This document shows positions 25,839-40,971 of a stretch of DNA of 64,000 nt, in pieces. The position numbers and the translations under genes are program-made. The DNA comes from an uncultured Prevotellaceae bacterium (lineage in GTDB: Bacteria; Bacteroidota; Bacteroidia; Bacteroidales; Bacteroidaceae), in contig CACYPF010000006.1 of the NCBI GenBank assembly GCA_902776195.1, forward strand, positions 154,846 to 218,845, in the 5' to 3' direction. The notes under the pieces are model-generated. The model was not told where the DNA came from, did not search any database, and was given only the letters and a program-made list of their open reading frames with translations. The stretch's first letter is position 1; every line of letters starts with the position of its first letter.

Positions 25839-26636
25839 TTATTTGGGTTGTTTTCCAATATAAGCGAGAATGCCACCGTCAACATATAGGATATGTCCGT
25901 TAACTGCATCAGAAGCCTTGGAGGCAAGGAAGACTGCGGGACCAGCCAGTTCGTCAGGGTCGAGCCAGCGACCGGCGGGAGTCTTGGCACAGATAAAGGA
26001 GTCAAATGGATGACGGCTGCCGTCTGGCTGACGCTCACGGAGGGGAGCGGTCTGCGGGGTAGCGATATAGCCAGGACCGATGGCATTGCACTGAATGTTA
26101 TACCCTCCATACTCTGAGCAGATGTTGCGGGTGAGCATCTTCAGACCACCCTTGGCGGCAGCATAGGCACTGACTGTCTCACGTCCTAACTCAGACATCA
26201 TCGAGCAGATATTGATGATCTTACCCTCACGGCGCTCCATCATCTCGGGGATGACGGCTTTTGTCATGATGAACGGTCCTACAAGGTCGATATCAATAAC
26301 TTGTTGGAACTCCTCGCGTTTCATCTCGTGCATGGGGATGCGCTTGATGATACCGGCATTGTTGACGAGGATGTCAATCTTACCTAACTCACGACGGATG
26401 TCAGCCACCATTTTGTTGACTTCCTCCTCGTTGGTGACATCACAGATATAGCCGTGTGCCTCGATACCCTTTGCCTTGTATTCCGCAAGTGCTTTATCCA
26501 TATGCTCTTGTCCACGGCAGTTAAAGGCGATCTTTGCACCGGCGTTAGCCAGTGCCTCAGCGATAGAGAAGCCGATGCCATAGGCGGCACCTGTGACAAG
26601 GGCGGTCTTTCCTTCTAATGAAAATAGATTTGTCAT
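25839..26636 (-). CDS. Short-chain dehydrogenase, gluconate 5-dehydrogenase type
   Basis: 265 residues, classical SDR. Cofactor motif TGAAYGIG near 14-21, NNAG near 92, catalytic Ser-Tyr-Lys in NICSMMS...SAYAAAKGG (Tyr near 160). The overall sequence resembles gluconate 5-dehydrogenase / 2-deoxy-D-gluconate 3-dehydrogenase (IdnO/KduD), which interconvert keto- and hydroxy-acid sugars. ATG 26636 (MTNLFSLEGKTALVTGA) is chosen; the longer frame runs into the -7 box at 26672-26680. No uronate pathway genes are adjacent, so the exact substrate is open. Confidence 0.85.
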   Translation of the reverse strand: MTNLFSLEGKTALVTGAAYGIGFSIAEALANAGAKIAFNCRGQEHMDKALAEYKAKGIEAHGYICDVTNEEEVNKMVADIRRELGKIDILVNNAGIIKRIPMHEMKREEFQQVIDIDLVGPFIMTKAVIPEMMERREGKIINICSMMSELGRETVSAYAAAKGGLKMLTRNICSEYGGYNIQCNAIGPGYIATPQTAPLRERQPDGSRHPFDSFICAKTPAGRWLDPDELAGPAVFLASKASDAVNGHILYVDGGILAYIGKQPK

Positions 26637-26671
26637 AATAGTTATATTTTTAAGTAATAATGATACTAAAT

Positions 26672-26680
26672 GCAAAGGTA
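26672..26680 (-). promoter_or_regulatory. -7 box for the SDR gene
   Basis: On the minus strand TACCTTTGC, 35 nt before ATG 26636. It also rules out the longer reading frame as coding. Confidence 0.6.
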
Positions 26681-26735
26681 GCAATTTTTTTTGAACTGCT
26701 ACCTTTTTATCATACGTTTTAAGTTTGATTAATAC

Positions 26736-28601
26736 TTAAAATTCCAGAACCAGTGATTGACGGGGTCGCAGACGGAGGTCATCGGAGAGATCGTACCAGC
26801 GTCCAGTGAGGATGTCTTTCGCCCGTTTGACATCTCCAATCACCTCGGCATAGCGTTTTATGGGCATTGTGGCTTCCTGACGGGTGCCGTTGAGGATGAC
26901 GAGAGCTGTCTTTCCTTGGTATTGGCGTGCAATGACATAGATGCCCCCATAGGGGATGAACTGTGTCTGCTTACCTTTGATAATCACGTCGTTACCCTGT
27001 CGCCAGTGCAACAGCCGACTGGTCCATCGGAACATGTCCTGCTCAGCCTTGGTACGTCCCTCCTTCGTGAAGGCGTTGTGTTTATCACTAGGGAATCCAC
27101 CAGGGAAATCTTTGCGTACGTTGCCGTCGGTAACCTCTTTGGTACCGTTCATCAGAATCTCTGTGCCATAGTAAATCTGAGGGATACGCTTGACTGTCAG
27201 TAACAACGTGAGTGCTTGTTTAAGGGCAAGGGTATCACGTCCGTTCCCCAGAAAGCGGTCGGTGTCATGATTGTCGATGAAAGCCATGACAGACGAGGGG
27301 TTGGGGTAGAGATAGTCATAGACAAACGAGTTATAGATACGGTTCAGACCGTTCCACCATGCGTCCGTCTCTTCATTCTTCGCTTGGTTGAGCTTGTCGA
27401 AGAACGAGAAGTCCATGACGGTCTTCAGGTAACTGTTGTCCTTGGAGAGCTTACTGTCCTTCTGCCAGGCAGCAGTATAGGCAGGATCGGTTACCCATGT
27501 CTCACCAACAGTGTTGAAGTTTGGATATTCCTCGTCGAGTTCCTTCATCCACTGTGCCATGGCATCAGCATAGGCATAAGGGTAAGTGTCCATGCGGATG
27601 CCGTCGATACCCACCGTCTCTATCCACCAGATACTGTTTTGGATGAGGTAGCGCATCAAATGCGGGTTATGCTGGTTCAGGTCGGGCATGGTAGGCACGA
27701 ACCATCCTTCTGTTGTCTCTTTCAGGTCTATCTTGGAGGCATAGGGGTCCTTGACGGGAGTCAGTTTATAACTGGTCTGCAGATACATACTCTCTTGTGC
27801 GTCCTTCAGCCATTCCGGGGTGTTCAGCCAGTCTTTCGATGGCATGTCTTTGGTCCATGGGTGCTCGAAGCCTGAGTGGTTGAAAATCATATCCATCACC
27901 ACCTTCAATCCCTTAGCATGTGCCTCGTCCACCAGTCGGCGGTAGTCCTCGTTCGTTCCAAAGCGGGGATCCACCTTGTAATAATCGGTGGTGGCATAGC
28001 CATGATAGGTGGAGAACCCGTTCTCCGTATCGGGGGAGTTGTTCTCCAAGACAGGTGTCAGCCACAATGCTGTGACACCAAGCTCACAGAAATAGTCCAG
28101 GTGCTCACGGATGCCGTTCAGGTCGCCCCCATGTCGCAACGACGGCTGACTGCGGTCTTCCCGATAAGGGCGCATACCTTTGACCTGCGGGTTGTGACCG
28201 GCACCCTGCGCAAAGCGGTCTGGCATCAGCATATAGAGTACGTCGGCATTGGTGAAACCCTTTCGCTGGCTGCCTGCCATCTCTCGTTGTCTCAAAGGAT
28301 AGTCTACTTTTAGCTTGTCAAATTTTAACGTTATTGTTCCCGGCTTGGCTCCCTGCAGGTTCAGATATACCAGCAGGTAGTTGGGAGAGTCCAGACGTAC
28401 CACACTGTCGATGCGGACATCAGGATAGTCGGTTGTCACCTCCTTGACAGCGGCAATCTCCTTGCCGTACACCATTAGTTGCAGTTGGGGGTTCTTCATC
28501 CCCGCAAACCAGCAGGAAGGTTCTATCTTGTCGATTTTTACTGCAGCGTTCATACTCATTATATGCAACGTAAGAAGTCCTAATAATATTGTTCGTTTCA
28601 T
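26736..28601 (-). CDS. susA: Periplasmic neopullulanase/alpha-amylase (SusA-like, GH13)
   Basis: 621 residues with a signal peptide (to ~19). An N-terminal beta domain precedes the GH13 barrel. The four conserved regions are present: DMIFNHSG (I), GIRMDTYPYA with the nucleophile Asp (II), VGETW with the acid/base Glu (III), FIDNHDTDR (IV). It resembles Bacteroides SusA, which cuts maltodextrins in the periplasm after SusCD import. It is the last gene of the lacI-MFS-malQ-susB-pullulanase-susA operon, 12 nt after the pullulanase gene. Confidence 0.92.
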   Translation of the reverse strand: MKRTILLGLLTLHIMSMNAAVKIDKIEPSCWFAGMKNPQLQLMVYGKEIAAVKEVTTDYPDVRIDSVVRLDSPNYLLVYLNLQGAKPGTITLKFDKLKVDYPLRQREMAGSQRKGFTNADVLYMLMPDRFAQGAGHNPQVKGMRPYREDRSQPSLRHGGDLNGIREHLDYFCELGVTALWLTPVLENNSPDTENGFSTYHGYATTDYYKVDPRFGTNEDYRRLVDEAHAKGLKVVMDMIFNHSGFEHPWTKDMPSKDWLNTPEWLKDAQESMYLQTSYKLTPVKDPYASKIDLKETTEGWFVPTMPDLNQHNPHLMRYLIQNSIWWIETVGIDGIRMDTYPYAYADAMAQWMKELDEEYPNFNTVGETWVTDPAYTAAWQKDSKLSKDNSYLKTVMDFSFFDKLNQAKNEETDAWWNGLNRIYNSFVYDYLYPNPSSVMAFIDNHDTDRFLGNGRDTLALKQALTLLLTVKRIPQIYYGTEILMNGTKEVTDGNVRKDFPGGFPSDKHNAFTKEGRTKAEQDMFRWTSRLLHWRQGNDVIIKGKQTQFIPYGGIYVIARQYQGKTALVILNGTRQEATMPIKRYAEVIGDVKRAKDILTGRWYDLSDDLRLRPRQSLVLEF

Positions 28602-28613
28602 AGGGGTGTATTT

Positions 28614-35219
<6,606 letters not shown>

Positions 35220-35254
35220 ATCGTCTATATTTTAGTTATGTTTTATTATAATCA

Positions 35255-35268
35255 TGTAAACGTTTGCG
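35255..35268. promoter_or_regulatory. Operator-like palindrome between the MFS gene and malQ
   Basis: TGTAAACGTTTGCG matches 12 of 14 positions of the perfect palindrome at 37758-37771. No -7 box is seen between it and malQ, so it may be a weak, internal or roadblock site. Confidence 0.5.
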
Positions 35269-35273
35269 CATCT

Positions 35274-36581
35274 TTACTTCTGACGGATGACCGTCACACA
35301 GAAAGCGCCTATTACCAGCAGGCAGGCAGCTACTACCATCATGGTAGACTGGTGACTGCCTACGAGTGAGAGAACAACACCTCCGCAGAGGGCTGCGACG
35401 ATCTGGGGAATACAAATAGTGCCGTTGAACAGTCCCAGATAAGCTCCCATATGTCCATAGCCCTGCAAGGCATTCGTGACAAAGGTAAATGGCATGGCAA
35501 GCATGGCAGCCCAGGCACAACCGATTAGCAGGAAGGGGATAAACTGTAGGTATGCGTCGTGGATAAAGGGGACGACGGCAAAGCCAATACCACCGAGGAT
35601 GAGGCTGAAGGCGTATGCAGCTTTTGTATTCTTGAATTGTGGCAGGACAGCAGCCCAGATAACAGAACCGATAGCCTGCACTGCAAAGAGAACACCGACC
35701 CAGTTGCCTGCCTCTTGGAAGGCTTCGCTGGCAGGATCTGTCGTGTTCCATACCGTCTCGGCGATGGCACCTGTCGAGTAGTTCCACATGTATAGGAAGG
35801 CAGCCCAGCAGAAGAACTGTACCAGTCCGACCTTCCAGAATGTGGAGGGGGCTTTGCGTAGCAGTGTCAGCCAGTTGGCGGAATCCTCTTCCTCCTTTTT
35901 ACTCTCCGCCACTCCATTATATTCCGCATACTCCTGCGGATTCCACTCCTTGACCTTCAAGGTGGTGTAGATGACACAGAGAATCAAAATGGCTGCTCCG
36001 ATATAGAATGACCAGATCACACTGTCTGGCACCACTCCTTTCTCTGCCACATTACTAATACCTATATAGGTGAAGAAGAAAGGAAACAGGAAACCGACGA
36101 CACTGCCGGCGTTGCAGAGAAACGACTGGATGCTGTATGCCTTAGTTTTCTGCTCCTCATTGACCATGTCACCCACCAGCATTTTGAAAGGTTGCATCGC
36201 CATGTTGATACTGGTGTCGAGGAACATCAGGGCGATAAGCCCGAACATCATGGCAGCACTGACGGCAAGTCCCAAAGAGCCGGCATTAGGCAGCAGGCAC
36301 ATGACCAGTACGGCAGTGGCAGCTCCTATAAATAAATAAGGTATACGGCGACCGAAGCGAGTCCATGTTTTGTCGCTCAGTGTTCCGACAATCGGCTGTA
36401 CCAGGATTCCCATCAGTGGAGGGAGTATCCAGAAATAGCTCAGATTATGAGGGTCAGCACCCAAGGTGGCGAAAATGCGGGAGATGTTCGCACTTTGCAA
36501 CGCATACGCTATCTGTACGCCAAAGAATCCAAAACTAAGGTTCCATAATCCCCAAAAGGGTAAATTTGGTTTCTGTTTCAT
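35274..36581 (-). CDS. MFS sugar transporter (maltose/glycoside type)
   Basis: 435 residues with about 12 predicted membrane helices. It starts MKQKPNLPFWGLWNLSFGFF and has the family loop GTLSDKTWTRFGRRIPY between helices 2 and 3, like SLC45/GPH-type sugar carriers. Placed between lacI and malQ, it is most likely the inner-membrane maltose or maltodextrin importer feeding MalQ; that role is inferred from context. It lies 64 nt after lacI, separated by a CTATAG array and with no promoter box of its own. Confidence 0.86.
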   Translation of the reverse strand: MKQKPNLPFWGLWNLSFGFFGVQIAYALQSANISRIFATLGADPHNLSYFWILPPLMGILVQPIVGTLSDKTWTRFGRRIPYLFIGAATAVLVMCLLPNAGSLGLAVSAAMMFGLIALMFLDTSINMAMQPFKMLVGDMVNEEQKTKAYSIQSFLCNAGSVVGFLFPFFFTYIGISNVAEKGVVPDSVIWSFYIGAAILILCVIYTTLKVKEWNPQEYAEYNGVAESKKEEEDSANWLTLLRKAPSTFWKVGLVQFFCWAAFLYMWNYSTGAIAETVWNTTDPASEAFQEAGNWVGVLFAVQAIGSVIWAAVLPQFKNTKAAYAFSLILGGIGFAVVPFIHDAYLQFIPFLLIGCAWAAMLAMPFTFVTNALQGYGHMGAYLGLFNGTICIPQIVAALCGGVVLSLVGSHQSTMMVVAACLLVIGAFCVTVIRQK

Positions 36582-36602
36582 ATTATTTTTCTTTTGTTAT
36601 TA

Positions 36603-36644
36603 CTATATATACTATAGTACCTATAGTGCCTATAGGAACTATAT
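36603..36644. repeat. CTATAG nonamer array after lacI
   Basis: Cores at 36603 (CTATAT), 36612, 36621, 36630 (CTATAG) and 36639 (CTATAT), exactly 9 nt apart. The last core ends 1 nt from the lacI stop codon, just as the array at 10166 abuts a stop codon. Confidence 0.92.
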
Positions 36645-36645
36645 C

Positions 36646-37671
36646 CTATCTAGTGGTTCCTCTGATGATTAAGCGCGTCCTGACGATTCTGCGCTCCATC
36701 TTGTTACGGGGGATCGTTCCCTCCACGTGTCCTATCAGAATATCGGCGGCTTCCTCTCCAACCTTCACGCCCCGCTGCTCTACCGTTGTCAGCATAGGGT
36801 CGCAGGCAACGGCACGTTGTCCGTTGGTAAAGCCACAGACAGAGATGTCGTCGGGTACTTTGAAGCCCATGCGCTTCGCTGTATAGAGAATACCTATTGC
36901 CGTATCGTCGTTGACGGCAAAAAATCCATTGGGGGGGGTGTCTTTTGACAGTATATCTGGAGTGATGGCCTCTGCGTCAGTCCTGTTATCACAATTATAT
37001 ATAAGGGCAGGATCAGGTTTGATACCGTGTTTCAGGAGAGCGTCCTTATACCCGTTAAAACGGTTCTTGGAAATCTCCAGGGTCATGGAGGAGCCATAGA
37101 ACGCAATTCTTTTGCACCCAGTCTCTATCAGATGGGTCACCGCATTAAATGCCCCCATATAATCATCCACCACCACGCGGCTGGCATTAACTCCCGTACA
37201 GATGCGGTCATAGAAAACCAAAGGGACCCCAGCGTCGATAAGTTGCTGGAAGTGGTCATATTGATGAGTGTCTTTCGCCTGTGAGACGATAATGCCACAA
37301 ACCTTGTTCTCATAGAATGACCGGCATATCTTCACTTCTCGCTCATATTGCTCATTGCTTTGTGCCACCATGATACGATAACCCCTTGCCGATGCCTCCT
37401 CCTCAATGCCGGAGAGAACCGAGGAGAAATAGTAATGTGCAAACTCAGGGATGATGACCCCGATCACCTTCAAGGGCTGGACTTTAGAATGGCGTAATGA
37501 CTCTGCAATGAAATTAGGGGTGAAGTTGTGCTCACGGGCATATTGCTGGATGGCGGCACGCCGCTCCGCAGAGATGCGGGGAGAGTCCTTCAAGGCACGT
37601 GAGACGGTTGCCACGCTGATACCAAACTCACGGGCAATATCCTTCATCGTCAAAGTCGTACGTTCTTCCAT
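36646..37671 (-). CDS. LacI family transcriptional regulator of the starch locus
   Basis: 341 residues. The helix-turn-helix LTMKDIAREFGISVATVSRA occupies about 7-26, a hinge helix follows (FIAESLRH), and the periplasmic-binding-protein-like effector domain runs from ~65 to the end. It lies divergent from susC and first in the operon with the MFS transporter and malQ, so maltose or a maltodextrin is the likely effector. It differs from Bacteroides thetaiotaomicron, whose sus locus uses the membrane regulator SusR. The palindrome at 37758-37771 has the CG-centred form typical of LacI-family operators. Confidence 0.92.
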   Translation of the reverse strand: MEERTTLTMKDIAREFGISVATVSRALKDSPRISAERRAAIQQYAREHNFTPNFIAESLRHSKVQPLKVIGVIIPEFAHYYFSSVLSGIEEEASARGYRIMVAQSNEQYEREVKICRSFYENKVCGIIVSQAKDTHQYDHFQQLIDAGVPLVFYDRICTGVNASRVVVDDYMGAFNAVTHLIETGCKRIAFYGSSMTLEISKNRFNGYKDALLKHGIKPDPALIYNCDNRTDAEAITPDILSKDTPPNGFFAVNDDTAIGILYTAKRMGFKVPDDISVCGFTNGQRAVACDPMLTTVEQRGVKVGEEAADILIGHVEGTIPRNKMERRIVRTRLIIRGTTR

Positions 37672-37693
37672 TGCGGTTCTTAGTATTGTGATT

Positions 37694-37702
37694 GCAAAGT
37701 TA
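37694..37702 (-). promoter_or_regulatory. -7 box for the lacI-MFS-malQ-susB-pul-susA operon
   Basis: On the minus strand TAACTTTGC, 22 nt before the lacI ATG. The central operator begins exactly 55 nt upstream of it. There is no TTTG at the -33 position. Confidence 0.65.
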
Positions 37703-37757
37703 TTGAAAAGTTCTTTTTGTGGTACGTCAACCTTATTTATTTATAAGCATTTACGAA

Positions 37758-37771
37758 TGCAAACGTTTGCA
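37758..37771. promoter_or_regulatory. Central LacI-type operator of the starch locus
   Basis: TGCAAACGTTTGCA is a perfect 14-bp palindrome with a CG centre. It is exactly 55 nt from the -7 box of lacI (37694-37702) and exactly 55 nt from the -7 box of susC (37827-37835). The position is too far upstream for simple blocking of RNA polymerase and fits an activator site. Confidence 0.8.
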
Positions 37772-37826
37772 CATTCCTAATAACGTTTTTAACTCAAAAA
37801 AAGTATTAACGAATCAAAACATCTTC

Positions 37827-37835
37827 TATCTTTGC
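37827..37835 (+). promoter_or_regulatory. -7 box for susCDEF
   Basis: TATCTTTGC, 65 nt before the susC ATG. No TTTG at the -33 position, as expected for an activator-dependent promoter. Confidence 0.7.
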
Positions 37836-37900
37836 ACTTGATTTAAATCAAATGTTTTGAATACGTGAACTAAAATTATATTACTAACTCTAAAAAAGAA

Positions 37901-40900
37901 ATGATGAAGCAGGTAAACATTAAATCTCCGTTAAGAATGCTTGTCCTTTTATTGGGACTCTTTCTTTCGGTAGGAGCCTTTGCACAGATTGATGTCAAAG
38001 GACATGTTAAAGATGCTCAGGGCGAACCGATTATCGGTGCGACGGTACGTGTGGTAGGTACTCAGACCGCTACCGTATCAGACTTCGATGGTAACTTCGT
38101 CTTGAAGGCTAATCAAGGTGCCGACATTAGCGTGTCGTATGTGGGCTATCAGACCCAGACCGTGAAGGCAGCCGCTAATCTCGACATCACTCTTCAGGAG
38201 GATGCAACGATGTTGGAAAACGTTGTTGTTATCGGTTACGGTGTTGCCCGTAAGACAGACTTGACAGGTTCTGTAACGGCAATCAAGCCAGATGAAAAGA
38301 ATCATGGTATTCTTACAACGGCTCAGGACATGATTTCAGGTAAAATTGCAGGTGTTAATGTCAACACCTCGAATGGTGAACCTGGTGGTGGTGCTCAGAT
38401 TCGTATTCGTGGTGGTGCTTCGTTGAACGCTAGTAATGACCCTCTGATTGTAATTGATGGAATGCAGATGGATAACAATGCCACAAAGGGTGTCAGCAAT
38501 CCTTTGGCTCTTGTTAATCCTAACGACATCGAGTCGTTCACTGTTCTGAAAGATGCCTCTGCAACTGCTATTTACGGTAGTCGTGGTTCTAACGGTGTGA
38601 TTATTATTACTACTAAGAAGGGTCGTCGAAACCAAGCCCCCAAAGTTTCATACAATGGCACATTCTCTGTCAGCTCTGTTTCAAAGAAGCTTGATGTAAT
38701 GGACAGCAACCAGTATCGCCAGTTCATTATGGATTATTATGGTGAAGCATCTGACGCTTACGCTGGACTTGGTGAAGCCAACACCAATTGGCAGGACGAG
38801 ATATATCGCAATGGTATCAGCCACGACCACAATGTGAGCGTCGCAGGTGGCATCGGTAACCAGAAGTGGGCTATGCCTTATCGCGTCAGTGTTGGTTATA
38901 CTAATCAGCAGGGTATCCTGAAAGGTTCAGACTATAGCCGTTTTACAGCTGGATTCACAATGAACCCATCCCTGCTTGATGATCACCTGAACTTGAATAT
39001 CAATGGTAAGTATGCTTACTCAAAGACCAATCCTGGTGGTCAGGGCGCAATAGGAATGGCTACTCGTATGGATCCAACCCGGCCTGTTAAGAGCGAAGAA
39101 GAGCAGTTCAATAACTGGGGTGGTTATTGGCAGTGGGTAAATCCAACAACCGCTTTCGACCCGACTTATCCTTATGCTCTCAAATCAGATGCTCCAACTA
39201 ATCCTGTAGAGCTTATCGATCACTACACTTTCGATAAAAGTTCTCACACTTTGTTGGGTAACTTCGAGGCAGACTATAAGATTCATGGCTTTGAGGACCT
39301 CCGCATCCATATGAACCTCGCTGGTTCTTATTCGTATGGTGGTGAATATACCAATAATAATCCGATGTCAACCTATGGCTACTATTATGGCGGCAAGGGG
39401 GATAATACTGAGAAGAAATACAATGTGCTGGCTTCGCTTTATGCCCAATATTTCAAGGATTTTGACAAGGCTAACCACTTCGATATTATGGCGGGTTATG
39501 AGTATAGCCGCACAAAGTATTGGGGAAATAGCTGGTATAAGGATCTCTATCCAGAGACCAATCAAGGCACAGATGATAACGGAAATCCTTTAGCAGGTAC
39601 AATTCATAGTTCTTCTGATTCTTTCTGGAGAGGACAAATGATCCTAGTCAGTTGGTATGGACGTGCAAATTACTCTTTGTTAGACCGTTATTTGTTTACA
39701 GTTAACTTCCGTGCTGATGGTTCAAGCCGTTTTGCTGACGGACACCGCTGGGGCTTCTTCCCCTCTGTTGCCGCAGGATGGCGTATTAAGGATGAGGCAT
39801 TCCTAAAGAATGTTGACGAAATTAGTGAGTTGAAGTTGCGCCTAAGTTGGGGTCAAACAGGTCAGCAGAATACTGGTAAGGAATATTATACTCCTACCTA
39901 TAAAATGACTATAGGTAATGATCGCTTATATCCTATTGGTGCTAATAACCCAGGAACATTGTTCCAACCTTTGGTATATAACAACGACCTTACTTGGGAG
40001 ACCACTACAACATGGAATGCCGGTATCGACTTCGGTATGTTCAATCAGCGATTAACTATGACGTTGGATGCATACATCCGTAAAACGACAGACCTTCTCT
40101 GCACACCAACTATTGCGGCTGGTCAGAATTACGACAATGCCATGTTACTTAATGCTGGTTCTCTGAAAAACACAGGTATTGAGATAGCTATCTCGGGAAA
40201 ACCATTAGTTACTAAAGACTGGTTTGTGGAGCTAGGAGTTAATGCTGCTTATAATAAGAACAAAGTGACAGAGCTTTACGGTGGTCGTGATATGATTGAG
40301 GCAGGGCTGAAAGTAGGTATGCAGAAGTCTCTTACTTATCATAAGGTGGGTGAACCAGCAAATTCGTTCTGGGTTTACCAGCAGGTTTATGATGAAACAG
40401 GACGTCCTATTCAGGGAGTTTATGTAGACCGCAATGCAGATGGTAACATTGACGATAACGATCGTTATTTCTATAAGAATATCGCAGCGCCTTGGACTGG
40501 TGGTCTCTACTTCAAGGTTGCTTACAAGAACTGGGATTTAGGAACTAACTTCCGTTTCTCTTTGGGCAACTATGTTTATAACGGCTTGATAGAGAGTCGT
40601 ATGAACTCAGCAGAACGTTACCAGGCATCTAAGGGATTCTATGAGAATACTACTGCCGATGTAGCAGCATTGAGATGGACATCTTATGATTACCCACTTT
40701 CTGACTACTTCGTTCAGAATGCTTCGTTCTTGAAGTGTGACAATATTACATTAGGCTACAACTTCGAGGAATTGTTCAAAGGTGCAAACTATCATGGTCT
40801 CAGTGGTCGTATTTATGCCTCATGTTCTAACGTGTTTACCATCACCAAGTACAAGGGACTTGATCCTGAGCAGGTGTCTGGTTTCGAGGGAAGTGTTTAT

Positions 40901-40945
40901 CCACGCAGTCGCACATTCCTTGTGGGACTTAACCTCAACTTCTAA
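37901..40945 (+). CDS. susC: SusC-like TonB-dependent outer-membrane transporter
   Basis: 1014 residues. Signal peptide to ~29 (GAFAQ), then a carboxypeptidase-regulatory-like domain (IDVKGHVKDAQGEPIIGATV) usual in SusC proteins, the plug (DPLIVIDGMQMDN; TAIYGSRGSNGVIIITTKKG) and a 22-stranded barrel ending in an aromatic residue (LVGLNLNF). It imports starch oligosaccharides with SusD using TonB energy. First gene of susC-D-E-F, controlled by the operator and -7 box upstream. The operon looks more A/T-rich than its neighbours. Confidence 0.96.
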   Translation: MMKQVNIKSPLRMLVLLLGLFLSVGAFAQIDVKGHVKDAQGEPIIGATVRVVGTQTATVSDFDGNFVLKANQGADISVSYVGYQTQTVKAAANLDITLQEDATMLENVVVIGYGVARKTDLTGSVTAIKPDEKNHGILTTAQDMISGKIAGVNVNTSNGEPGGGAQIRIRGGASLNASNDPLIVIDGMQMDNNATKGVSNPLALVNPNDIESFTVLKDASATAIYGSRGSNGVIIITTKKGRRNQAPKVSYNGTFSVSSVSKKLDVMDSNQYRQFIMDYYGEASDAYAGLGEANTNWQDEIYRNGISHDHNVSVAGGIGNQKWAMPYRVSVGYTNQQGILKGSDYSRFTAGFTMNPSLLDDHLNLNINGKYAYSKTNPGGQGAIGMATRMDPTRPVKSEEEQFNNWGGYWQWVNPTTAFDPTYPYALKSDAPTNPVELIDHYTFDKSSHTLLGNFEADYKIHGFEDLRIHMNLAGSYSYGGEYTNNNPMSTYGYYYGGKGDNTEKKYNVLASLYAQYFKDFDKANHFDIMAGYEYSRTKYWGNSWYKDLYPETNQGTDDNGNPLAGTIHSSSDSFWRGQMILVSWYGRANYSLLDRYLFTVNFRADGSSRFADGHRWGFFPSVAAGWRIKDEAFLKNVDEISELKLRLSWGQTGQQNTGKEYYTPTYKMTIGNDRLYPIGANNPGTLFQPLVYNNDLTWETTTTWNAGIDFGMFNQRLTMTLDAYIRKTTDLLCTPTIAAGQNYDNAMLLNAGSLKNTGIEIAISGKPLVTKDWFVELGVNAAYNKNKVTELYGGRDMIEAGLKVGMQKSLTYHKVGEPANSFWVYQQVYDETGRPIQGVYVDRNADGNIDDNDRYFYKNIAAPWTGGLYFKVAYKNWDLGTNFRFSLGNYVYNGLIESRMNSAERYQASKGFYENTTADVAALRWTSYDYPLSDYFVQNASFLKCDNITLGYNFEELFKGANYHGLSGRIYASCSNVFTITKYKGLDPEQVSGFEGSVYPRSRTFLVGLNLNF

Positions 40946-40971
40946 TCACATAACTAAATACAGAACGAAAT

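Noticed and set aside
26637-26684. Longer start for the SDR protein
   Set aside because: It includes the -7 box at 26672-26680; the family N-terminus fits ATG 26636.
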